A program made the position numbers and the translations under genes. Shown piece after piece: positions 14,617 through 21,617 of a stretch of 34,723 nucleotides of DNA. The stretch covers positions 1 through 34,723 of the forward strand of contig CAZPSP010000007.1 in assembly GCA_964589285.1 (NCBI GenBank), read 5' to 3'. Below the pieces are notes generated by a model. That model was not told where the DNA came from. It did no database searches and saw nothing but the letters and a program-made list of their open reading frames with translations. The DNA comes from DAOUEG01 sp964589285. Its GTDB lineage: Bacteria; Chloroflexota; Dehalococcoidia; Dehalococcoidales; RBG-16-60-22. The stretch's first letter is position 1. Every line of letters starts with the position of its first letter.

Positions 14617-15456
14617 ATGTTTACGGTGGTACGAAATAAGGTCCTCGGCCACCTCCACCGGGATCTCCACTGAGCCGAGGTCGCCGCCGCTCATGTTCTC
14701 GCCGTGAAAGTCGCTGCCGCCGGTCACGAGCAGACCGTACCGGCCGGCAATACCCAGCATCTCCTCGGTCTGTTCCGGCGTGTTTTCATGGTAGTAGGCC
14801 TCCATGCCGGCAAGCCCGGCCTTTGCCAGGCGTTGTATCATGGCTTCCGGTTCTCCGGTAGTAAAGGGATGGGCCAGAACCGGTACGCCGCCGGAGCGGA
14901 GGATGAGAGCGACCGCTTCTTCCGGGGTCAACTTGGTCCTTTCCACGTAGGCCGGACCGCCGCTCTCTATGTAGTTCTGGAAAGCGTCCTCGAACTTCTC
15001 GATGTAGCCCTTTTCCACCATGGCGCGGGCAATGTGCGGGCGGCCGATGGAAGTCCCTTCCCCGGCGATCTCCTGTACCCTGCTCCAGTCCAGTAGCACG
15101 CCGAGCTCTGCCAGTTTTTCCACCATGCGGCGGGCACGGATGTCCCGGGAGTCCCGGAACTTTTCCAGTTCAGCAAGAAACGCGGCATCGTTTTCATCGA
15201 TAAAATAGCCGAGAACATGGGTCTCGCCCTTTTCCGTATCGGTGCTGAGTTCGACACCGGGAATGAAGGTCAGGTCCGGGAAGCCGATGGCGGCTTGACG
15301 GGCGGCGGCGATGCCGTCAATGGTGTCGTGATCAGTCAAGGCGAAGTACTTCAGTCCTATCACGGCGGCTCGCTCTATCAGTACCTGGGGCTTGTAGAGA
15401 CCGTCCGATGCCGTCGAATGAACATGCAGGTCGACAAGGTTCATCGCACGATTCAC
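14614..15456 (-). CDS. PHP-domain phosphoesterase (TrpH/YciV, RNase AM-like)
   Basis: A 280-residue PHP-domain metal-dependent phosphoesterase. Metal-binding motifs are DLHVHSTASDG (residues 9-19), TDHDT (41-45), the Glu of PGVELS, His in VLAHPF and GSDFHGE near the C-terminus. An inserted domain of about 80 residues follows HVLGYF, as in E. coli YciV (RNase AM), which acts on 3',5'-bisphosphonucleotides and short RNA 5' ends. Its GTG start overlaps the stop of the ymdB-like gene by four bases; ATG 15444 is an alternative start. Co-transcription with YmdB and proximity to RNase Y suggest RNA turnover. Confidence 0.87.
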   Translation of the reverse strand: MNRAMNLVDLHVHSTASDGLYKPQVLIERAAVIGLKYFALTDHDTIDGIAAARQAAIGFPDLTFIPGVELSTDTEKGETHVLGYFIDENDAAFLAELEKFRDSRDIRARRMVEKLAELGVLLDWSRVQEIAGEGTSIGRPHIARAMVEKGYIEKFEDAFQNYIESGGPAYVERTKLTPEEAVALILRSGGVPVLAHPFTTGEPEAMIQRLAKAGLAGMEAYYHENTPEQTEEMLGIAGRYGLLVTGGSDFHGENMSGGDLGSVEIPVEVAEDLISYHRKH

Positions 15457-16229
15457 CGTTTTGAGATCTCCCTGGCAATGCGCTCGATGCCGAGGGCTTT
15501 GCCGGTCTTTTCGTCGATATCCACGTAGACGGCGTTAAGGACCGGTCTGCCTTCGGCCACGCTCAAGCGGACGGGTATCATGGTTAAAAAGCGCTGGACC
15601 ACACCGTCGATGGTGTCCCCGATGACGGACTCTATCGGGCCGGTCATGCCGATATCGCTGACATAGGCGGTACCGCCGCGCAGAACGCGGGAATCGATGG
15701 TACCGACATGGGTATGCGTGCCGAGGACGGCGCTGACCCGGCCGTCCAGGTAGTAACCGAGTGCTACTTTCTCTGACGTAGCTTCAGCGTGGAAATCGAC
15801 GATGATGATTGGAGGGCGGTCCGGAAGGCTTTCCAGCAGGGCGTCCATGCTGCGGAACGGGCAGTCATAATCACTCATGAACGTCCGGCCGATGAGGTTC
15901 ACCACCATGACTCTGTCCTTGATAACGTAGCCCCGTCCGGGGACGCCGGGGGGATAGTTGTAGGGCCTAACGACAGGAGCATCGGTTTCCAGGTAAGGGA
16001 GGATCTCCTTGTGGGTCCAGATATGGTTACCGGATGTAATAACATCCACGCCGTTGGCAAACAGTTCCCGGGCGGTTCCGAGCGTAAGGCCGAACCCTCC
16101 GGCGGCGTTCTCACCATTGGCGATGACGAAATCGATATTTAGTTCCTGGCGGAGTTCGGGCAGGAAAGTCTCGATAGCAAGCCTGCCGGGACGCCCGACG
16201 ATATCACCGATGGCTAGTATTCTCATCAT
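15453..16229 (-). CDS. ymdB: YmdB-family metallophosphoesterase
   Basis: A 258-residue member of the TIGR00282/YmdB family. Two-metal ligands can be placed: Asp9 in IGDIVG, Glu40-Asn41 in ANGENAAGG, Asn68-His69 in SGNHIW, and later DFHAEATSEK and GTHTHVGTID. In Bacillus the protein is a cyclic nucleotide phosphodiesterase that affects biofilm and motility, and its gene follows rny, as here. An extended -10 (TGGTATAAT) ends five bases before ATG 16229 and no ribosome site is visible, so the message may lack a leader. The second ATG (16226) is also possible. Confidence 0.92.
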   Translation of the reverse strand: MMRILAIGDIVGRPGRLAIETFLPELRQELNIDFVIANGENAAGGFGLTLGTARELFANGVDVITSGNHIWTHKEILPYLETDAPVVRPYNYPPGVPGRGYVIKDRVMVVNLIGRTFMSDYDCPFRSMDALLESLPDRPPIIIVDFHAEATSEKVALGYYLDGRVSAVLGTHTHVGTIDSRVLRGGTAYVSDIGMTGPIESVIGDTIDGVVQRFLTMIPVRLSVAEGRPVLNAVYVDIDEKTGKALGIERIAREISKR

Positions 16230-16234
16230 TAGTT

Positions 16235-16243
16235 ATTATACCA
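16235..16243 (-). promoter_or_regulatory. Extended -10 promoter directly at the ymdB start
   Basis: TGGTATAAT on the minus strand ends five bases before ATG 16229. Normal spacing puts the transcription start at or within a base of the start codon, so a leaderless message is predicted. The -35 is weak. Confidence 0.5.
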
Positions 16244-16270
16244 GAGGGTTATTCTTGAGAAACCACCTAT

Positions 16271-16376
16271 CACTGCGAGCCCCGCTTCTGACGGAGCGAG
16301 CCATCCCGATGCAAAAAGACAGCAATGATCGAGATTGCCACCGCCCCGATTGTATCGAGGCTCGCAAATGACAGTG
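16271..16376. repeat. Complete-looking copy of repeat family A
   Basis: It begins CACTGCGAGCCCCG and ends CGAGGCTCGCAAATGACAGTG-like sequence, so TGCGAGCC is an inverted end pair about 100 bp apart. GAGATTGCCAC lies inside. It fills the gap between rny and ymdB and separates their transcription. No open frame; a miniature non-autonomous element is possible. Confidence 0.65.
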
Positions 16377-16392
16377 TTGTTCTTCAAACGTA

Positions 16393-17934
16393 CTATTTGG
16401 CGTAGTCCACGGCGCGCGTCTCGCGGATAACGGTCACCTTGATCTGTCCCGGATATTCCAGCGTTTCTTCGACCTTTTTAACGATATCACGGGCCAACCT
16501 CATCGCGCCGAGGTCGTCAATAGCCTCCGGCTTAACGAGAATACGCACCTCGCGGCCGGCCTGGATAGCGAAGGATTTTTCCACGCCCTTGAAGCTGTCC
16601 GCGATGTCTTCCAGTGCCTTGAGACGCTTGAGGTAGTTCTCCAGGGACTCGCGCCGAGCGCCGGGCCGGGCGCTGCTGATGGCGTCCGCCGCCGAGGCGA
16701 TATAACCCCAGATGCTGGTATCGGACGTCTCCAGGTGGTGTTCCGCAACGCCTTTGAGGACTTCCGGTGATTTCTCCCATTGCTTGACGAGGTCCGCGCC
16801 GATGGCGGCATGGGTGCCTTCCACCTCGCGGTCCACGGCCTTGCCGATGTCATGGAGGAGGCCGACTTTCTTGGCGATCGTGGTATTGGCCCCGAGTTCC
16901 GAGGCAATCATGCTGGCCATGTAAGCAACTTCGATGCTATGCTCCAGCGCGTTCTGGCCGTAGCTGGTGCGGTATTTGAGGCGGCCGAGAAGCTTAATGA
17001 GTTCGGGGTGAAGCTGAATGCCGAGTTGTATAGCGGCCTGTTCGCCGGCGGCCTGTATCTCTGCTTCGACCTCCTGTTTGGCCTTGCCGGCCATTTCCTC
17101 GATACGGGCGGGGTGGATGCGTCCGTCCATGATAAGCCGGTTCAGGGCGACACGCGCGATTTCCCGGCGCACGGGGTCGAAGCTGGAGATAGTCACTGCT
17201 TCCGGTGTATCATCGATGATCAGGTCCACGCCGGTAGCCTGTTCAAGGGCACGTATGTTGCGGCCTTCACGGCCGATGAGACGGCCCTTCATTTCGTCGT
17301 TAGGCAGCGGGACGACGGAGACGGTGGTCTCCGCTACAGCATCGGAGGCGCTCCGCTGGATGGCCAGGGCAAGGATTTCCTGCGCTTTCTCGTCGGCTTC
17401 TACCTTGAGCTTGTTCTCCCACTGGCGCAGGCGGCGCGAGGACTCCTGCTGAAGTTCGATTTCCATGTTTTCCAGCAGCATTTCCTTGGCTTCCGGACTG
17501 GAGAGGCCGGAGATGAGTTCCAGTTGTTTGAGTTGCTTGTCTTTCAATTCAACGAGCTGGTTGCGGACATTGTCGATTTCTTTTTCCCGGTTAACAAGGT
17601 TGCGTTCACGCTGGTCAACGCTGTCCAGCTTGCGTTCCAGCGTTTCATTTTTCTGGTTCAGACGATTTTCCTGGCGCTGCAGTTCCTGTCGGCGTTCTTT
17701 GTACTCAGCGTCCGCTGTCGCCTTGATCTGCCTCCCTTCTTCCTGCGCCTGGGCCAGCAATTCCTTAGATTCCGCTCTGGCTTCAGCCACCATTTTTGCT
17801 GCTTTTCTTTCAGCTATCCGGGTCTGCCGGTTCAGCATAAGCCGGCGGCTGAAGAACATAGCAAAAGCGCCACCGATGAGACCGATGATGAACGCCATGG
17901 CGATGGCTAAAGTCGCGAAGGATGTTGATATCAT
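16393..17934 (-). CDS. rny: Ribonuclease Y
   Basis: A 513-residue RNase Y, the membrane-bound endonuclease that starts mRNA decay. In order: an N-terminal membrane helix (about residues 5-28), a long charged coiled coil (about 35-195), a KH domain with GxxG as IGREGRNIRALE (about 205-270), and the HD domain with LLHDIGKAVD and a second His in GVAEHHLETSD. The C-terminus ends VIRETRAVDYAK, as in most family members. Length is typical. GAAGGA lies five bases before the ATG. Two small hairpins lie in the short gap between recX and this gene and could affect message processing. Confidence 0.97.
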   Translation of the reverse strand: MISTSFATLAIAMAFIIGLIGGAFAMFFSRRLMLNRQTRIAERKAAKMVAEARAESKELLAQAQEEGRQIKATADAEYKERRQELQRQENRLNQKNETLERKLDSVDQRERNLVNREKEIDNVRNQLVELKDKQLKQLELISGLSSPEAKEMLLENMEIELQQESSRRLRQWENKLKVEADEKAQEILALAIQRSASDAVAETTVSVVPLPNDEMKGRLIGREGRNIRALEQATGVDLIIDDTPEAVTISSFDPVRREIARVALNRLIMDGRIHPARIEEMAGKAKQEVEAEIQAAGEQAAIQLGIQLHPELIKLLGRLKYRTSYGQNALEHSIEVAYMASMIASELGANTTIAKKVGLLHDIGKAVDREVEGTHAAIGADLVKQWEKSPEVLKGVAEHHLETSDTSIWGYIASAADAISSARPGARRESLENYLKRLKALEDIADSFKGVEKSFAIQAGREVRILVKPEAIDDLGAMRLARDIVKKVEETLEYPGQIKVTVIRETRAVDYAK

Positions 17935-17957
17935 TTGCTTCCTTCTTTCTTACTATT

Positions 17958-17997
17958 CCCGATTGACGGGAGTTCCGCATTCAATGAATGGCGGAAC
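17958..17997. other. Tandem hairpins between recX and rny
   Basis: TCCCG-ATTGA-CGGGA (17958-17972) and GTTCCGC...GCGGAAC (17972-17997, with inner pairing ATTCA/TGAAT) lie between the recX stop and the rny ribosome site. There is no T-run, so they look more like leader structures than an intrinsic terminator. Confidence 0.5.
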
Positions 17998-18000
17998 ATG

Positions 18001-18636
18001 TTATGATGTAGTATTTTCGTGCTCCTTCCAGATTCTTTCTATAGTCGTATTCATCGTATCATACCCGAAGCCCCGGCGGCCGAGGTGGGCCGCAAGACGC
18101 TTGCGGAATGTGTCATAATCATTGGCGGGAAGGCACCTGGCCTTCTTTTCCGCCGCCCGGTAGGCGGCTTCCGCCTCATCCAGATCACCAACTGCCCATT
18201 CGATGATATCTTGGGGCAGGCCTTTCTGCCGGAGTTCCAGTTTCATCAAACGGCGGCCGCGCGGCCTGAGATCGTCGCGGTTGTCTACCCACAGCCGCGC
18301 GAATTGCGCATCATCGATGAGGCCGAGTTCCTTGAGGCGATCCACCGTCTGCTGGATGCACGCAACGTCAAATCCCTGCCGCTGCAGTCGTTGCCGGACT
18401 TCCTGTTCGCTGCGGGGACGATAGCCGAGGAACCGGCAGGCGGCATTGTAGCACTTCCGCCGCAAATCCTGACCGGTCAGTTCCGCCATATCTTCCGACG
18501 TGAGTTCCCGGCCGATTTTCAAGCCAGCCTTGAGAACGGTTTCTTTTTCCAGGCTGAAAGCGAATTCGCCGTCCAGGAATATGTTCACCCGGTGGTCCCG
18601 TTTCTTCTGTTGTTTCAGTCCGGTGATCTTGCTCAT
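18001..18636 (-). CDS. recX: Regulatory protein RecX
   Basis: A 211-residue RecX, which binds RecA filaments and limits their activity. Three-helix repeats are visible: LTGQDLRRKCYNAACRFLGYRPRSEQEVRQRL, a middle repeat around DRLKELGLIDDAQFARLWVD and PRGRRLMKLELRQKGL, and a final repeat FRKRLAAHLGRRGFGYDT. The N-terminal VNIFLDGEFAFSL is usual for Gram-positive-like RecX. It lies 99 bases after recA, and an intrinsic terminator occupies that gap, so it is probably made only by read-through from the recA promoter. No strong ribosome site is visible. Confidence 0.93.
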   Translation of the reverse strand: MSKITGLKQQKKRDHRVNIFLDGEFAFSLEKETVLKAGLKIGRELTSEDMAELTGQDLRRKCYNAACRFLGYRPRSEQEVRQRLQRQGFDVACIQQTVDRLKELGLIDDAQFARLWVDNRDDLRPRGRRLMKLELRQKGLPQDIIEWAVGDLDEAEAAYRAAEKKARCLPANDYDTFRKRLAAHLGRRGFGYDTMNTTIERIWKEHENTTS

Positions 18637-18657
18637 CTACCGTCTCGCCCGGAAACG

Positions 18658-18684
18658 AAAAAAGGCTGAAGCAAAGCCTCAGCC
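18658..18684 (-). terminator. Intrinsic terminator between recA and recX
   Basis: On the minus strand GGCTGA-GGCTTTGCT-TCAGCC is followed by TTTTTT. The stem is 6 bp with two further GC pairs inside. It lies after recA and 22 bases before the recX start. Confidence 0.85.
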
Positions 18685-18735
18685 CTGGGATACCATGCCG
18701 CGTTCCTGTCAGCGTGAAACGAGTACCGGTAACGG

Positions 18736-19758
18736 TTATTCTTCAGTTTCTTCGGTTACCGCAGGTTGACTGGCGCCGGCCGAGGCCCTGATCCGCTCTT
18801 CAATTTCTCCGGCAAGGTCAGGGTTATCTTTCAGGTATTGCTTGGCACTTTCCCTGCCCTGCCCGAGGCGAATGTCCCCGTATGAGAAAAAGGCGCCGGC
18901 TTTTGTGACCAGTCCCATGGCAACGCCGATATCCAGGAGGTTCCCTTCCTTACTGATGCCGGAAGAGAACATTATATCGAACTCGGCGGTGCGGAACGGA
19001 GGGGCCACTTTATTTTTCACTACCTTGGCTTTCACACGGTTGCCGACCGCTTCGTTGCCCTGTTTGATCGTCTCAGCCCGCCGCAATTCGACGCGGACCG
19101 AACTGTAAAACTTCAGGGCCCTACCGCCGGTGGTGACCTCCGGATTTCCGAAGACGATACCCACTTTTTCACGCAACTGGTTGATGAAGATAACAGCGGT
19201 CCCTGCCCGTCCGATGGCTCCGGCCAGTTTTCTCAGGGCCTGTGACATCAGGCGAGCCTGGAGGCCCATCTGAGGGTCGCCCATGTCCCCCTCGATCTCG
19301 GCCCGCGGTACCAGGGCGGCTACGCTGTCCACGATGATCACATCGACGGCGTTGCTGCGTACCAGGGCTTCGGTTATCTCAAGGGCCTGCTCGCCGGTAT
19401 CCGGCTGCGATATGAGCAGGTCATCGACATTGACGCCGCAATGCGATGCATAAGAAGGATCAAGGGCATGCTCGGCATCGACGTAGGCGACCGTGCCTCC
19501 TTTTCTCTGAGCCTCGGCGATTATGTGTTGTGCCAGGGTAGTTTTTCCGGAAGATTCCGGGCCAAATATTTCCGTGATGCGCCCTTTGGGTATCCCCCCG
19601 ATACCCAGGGCCAGGTCTAAAGCCAGGGAGCCGGTTGGAATAGCCTCGACAGGGGGCAGTCCCGAAGACTCTCCCATCTTCATGATGGACCCCTTGCCGA
19701 ACCGCTTTTCTATCTGGCTGATAGCCAGTTCCAACGCTTTAACTTTCTCCGTGGTCAT
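18736..19758 (-). CDS. recA: Recombinase RecA
   Basis: A 340-residue RecA, the DNA strand-exchange protein and SOS co-protease. Walker A is GPESSGKTT, followed by the usual DAEHALDPSYA; Walker B is VIIVDSVAALVPRAE; GRALKFYSSVR lies toward the C-terminus, with an acidic tail. I start at ATG 19758 (MTTEKVKALELAI): GAGG lies six bases ahead and the predicted transcription start is only about ten bases upstream, so the longer open frame cannot be used. A palindrome sits inside the promoter. It is divergent from the Eis-like acetyltransferase and precedes recX. Confidence 0.98.
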   Translation of the reverse strand: MTTEKVKALELAISQIEKRFGKGSIMKMGESSGLPPVEAIPTGSLALDLALGIGGIPKGRITEIFGPESSGKTTLAQHIIAEAQRKGGTVAYVDAEHALDPSYASHCGVNVDDLLISQPDTGEQALEITEALVRSNAVDVIIVDSVAALVPRAEIEGDMGDPQMGLQARLMSQALRKLAGAIGRAGTAVIFINQLREKVGIVFGNPEVTTGGRALKFYSSVRVELRRAETIKQGNEAVGNRVKAKVVKNKVAPPFRTAEFDIMFSSGISKEGNLLDIGVAMGLVTKAGAFFSYGDIRLGQGRESAKQYLKDNPDLAGEIEERIRASAGASQPAVTEETEE

Positions 19759-19774
19759 CTTTCGCCTCACCCGC

Positions 19775-19803
19775 ATAATAGCACACCTGTTTTGGCAAAA
19801 CAA
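19775..19803 (-). promoter_or_regulatory. recA promoter
   Basis: Minus-strand TTGTTT (19798-19803) and TATTAT (19775-19780) are 17 bases apart, about 17 bases before ATG 19758. Confidence 0.65.
19788..19802. promoter_or_regulatory. Palindrome in the recA promoter, candidate LexA operator
   Basis: TGTTTTG-G-CAAAACA is a perfect 7-1-7 inverted repeat covering the -35 and part of the spacer. Position and symmetry fit a repressor site. It matches neither the E. coli LexA box (CTG-N10-CAG) nor the Bacillus GAAC-N4-GTTC box. Confidence 0.6.
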
Positions 19804-19902
19804 GTGAAATGTTAAGAAATGGTAAGCTTTCATTTTAGCTTCGGAACAGTGGCAGTGAGGTAGCATTACCAGATAGCTTGTGTGGTAACGGGAACGTTTT
19901 TT

Positions 19903-19911
19903 TGCTACAAT
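19903..19911 (+). promoter_or_regulatory. Extended -10 for the acetyltransferase gene
   Basis: TGCTACAAT lies about 50 bases before the TTG start of the next gene. The same nine bases precede uppP. No good -35 is seen. Confidence 0.45.
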
Positions 19912-19961
19912 CGGCTTGTACCAGCGGCAGACCGTAAAGGTTTGCAAAGAAGGGGGAAATT

Positions 19962-21179
19962 TTGACGTTCGAGATCCGGCCCATCAGACAAGACGAACTG
20001 GAAGCTTTTAACCATAACGTCCGGACGGTATTTGCCGCCGGCGGGAATATGAATGTGGAAATGCCGCCGGAGTGGACGCTTTGCGGCTTCGAGGACGGCA
20101 GGCTGGCTACCAGTTATGCCTTCTGGCCGTTGACCATCCTGCTTAATGGTGCGCCGGTTGCTATTGACGGAGTGACCATGGTAGGCACGTACCCGCTGTT
20201 CCGCCGCAAAGGCAACCTGAGAAAGGTCACGACCCGCCACTTCGAGATTATGCACGACCAAGGTAAAAAGCATATCTCGGCGCTCTTTGCCTCCCGGACG
20301 GCCATCTATCAGCGGTACGGTTACGGCGTGGTGTCCGGACGGTATTCGTACCGCATAGACCCCCGGGACATCCAGTTGATAAACTGCCCGGACGGCACGG
20401 GGGTCATGAGAGAAGCGACACAAGCTGATGAAAACGTTCTCCTGGACCTGTACCACCGTTTTGCCTCAGGGAGAAACGGCTATCTCCGCCGGGAAGGGGA
20501 TTATTTTAGTGTCCCTGGCTCCCCTTACGCCACCTTTATGCCGCCGGACGTCGCCGGACGGCAAATGAAAGTCATTTATTATGAGGATGGCAAACCGGCG
20601 GGGTATGTCGTCTACGGTGTCGAAACGGACATGCGCCCTGGAATTACCTTTCAAGGGCAACTCTTGAACATAGCCGATATGGTCTGGCTGACGCCGACGG
20701 CGTTTCACGGTATCTGGAGCTACCTGGGACGGTTCGACCTGGTGAACCAGATTTCCTCTATGAAAGTACCACCGGACGACCCGCTGGTGCACCTGCTGCT
20801 GGAACCCAAGCGGCTGGAAGTCATCGTTCCGAGCGCGGGGTTGCTGGGCCGCATTGTGGATGTGGAAAAAGCCTTGCCGCTCCGGCCTTACACCGCGGAA
20901 GCAAACCTGGTATTTGAGGTCCGGGATGAGCTCTGTTCCTGGAATAACGGCTGCTGGGAAATGGAAGCCGGCCCAGAAGGCGCGAGCGTGCGCCGCTCGA
21001 CCAGAGAACCCCAGGTGACGATGCCCGTTTCTACGCTGGCGATGCTCGTCTTTGGCAGGATCAGCGCTTCCGAGGCAGCCCGCATGGGACGCCTGGAGGC
21101 CAGGGATACGAAAACTCTAGCTTTATGGGACAGGGCGATGAAGACAGAATACGAGCCGTATTGCGCCGACTCGTTTTAG
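19962..21179 (+). CDS. GNAT N-acetyltransferase, Eis-like
   Basis: A 405-residue protein of the Eis-like branch: an N-terminal GNAT domain (about residues 1-150), a second GNAT-like domain, and a C-terminal SCP2-like domain (about 290-400). The acetyl-CoA loop is clear in VGTYPLFRRKGNLRKV, followed by ASRTAIYQRYGYGVVSGRY. Eis proteins acetylate amines on small molecules or proteins; the substrate here is unknown. The start is TTG 19962, with AGGGGG just ahead. The end SF before the stop contrasts with known Eis proteins, whose C-terminal carboxylate acts in catalysis. It is divergent from recA and 22 bases before a cupin gene. Confidence 0.88.
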   Translation: MTFEIRPIRQDELEAFNHNVRTVFAAGGNMNVEMPPEWTLCGFEDGRLATSYAFWPLTILLNGAPVAIDGVTMVGTYPLFRRKGNLRKVTTRHFEIMHDQGKKHISALFASRTAIYQRYGYGVVSGRYSYRIDPRDIQLINCPDGTGVMREATQADENVLLDLYHRFASGRNGYLRREGDYFSVPGSPYATFMPPDVAGRQMKVIYYEDGKPAGYVVYGVETDMRPGITFQGQLLNIADMVWLTPTAFHGIWSYLGRFDLVNQISSMKVPPDDPLVHLLLEPKRLEVIVPSAGLLGRIVDVEKALPLRPYTAEANLVFEVRDELCSWNNGCWEMEAGPEGASVRRSTREPQVTMPVSTLAMLVFGRISASEAARMGRLEARDTKTLALWDRAMKTEYEPYCADSF

Positions 21180-21201
21180 CACAGACCAAGGAGAAAGGCT
21201 A

Positions 21202-21561
21202 ATGAAAGTACAAAATTATCGTGATGTCAAAGGCTACGACGCCGCGCCCGGTGTTGTGATGCGCATCGTAGCCGGAGTGGACGAAGGTGCGCCGACCTAT
21301 GTGATGCGCGTCTTCGAGATACAGCCGGGGAGCGCCACGCCGAACCATGCGCATCCCTGGGAACATGAGATGTTCGTCGTCTCCGGGGAAGGAACGCTGA
21401 TCAGCGGGGAGAGTCGAACTCCGTTGAAACAGGGCGATACCGTAATGGTGCTGCCGGATGAAAACCATTGCTTTGCCAATACGGGTAAAGGCCTGATGAC
21501 GGTCATCTGCACCGTGCCTCTCGTGGACGGCGTAATGCCCGGCATGCCGGCGGTGAAATGA
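21202..21561 (+). CDS. Single-domain cupin protein
   Basis: A 119-residue cupin. Metal motif 1 is HAHPWEHEMFVVSGEG, giving two His, Glu and a further His. Motif 2 is LPDENHCFANTG, giving the last His. Such small cupins bind a divalent metal and act as isomerases, dioxygenases or sensors; the substrate cannot be told. AAGGAG lies ten bases before the ATG, and 22 bases separate it from the acetyltransferase, so the two may share a transcript. A TATAAT between it and the next gene suggests the AOR has its own promoter. Confidence 0.88.
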   Translation: MKVQNYRDVKGYDAAPGVVMRIVAGVDEGAPTYVMRVFEIQPGSATPNHAHPWEHEMFVVSGEGTLISGESRTPLKQGDTVMVLPDENHCFANTGKGLMTVICTVPLVDGVMPGMPAVK

Positions 21562-21617
21562 ACCAATCTTGTCGATAATCCGGTATAATCAATTCTATTT
21601 TATCGGAGCGATGAATT

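Noticed and set aside
16780..17910. Long rightward open frame opposite rny
   Set aside because: It mirrors the RNase Y coiled-coil and KH coding region and has no domain or ribosome site.
19759..19947. N-terminal extension of RecA
   Set aside because: The predicted promoter and palindrome lie inside it, and RecA proteins begin at the MTTEKVKALELAI-like segment, which has its own ribosome site.
21583..21592. Full promoter for AOR 1
   Set aside because: TATAAT is present, but no acceptable -35 or extended -10 accompanies it, so I mention it only with the gene.
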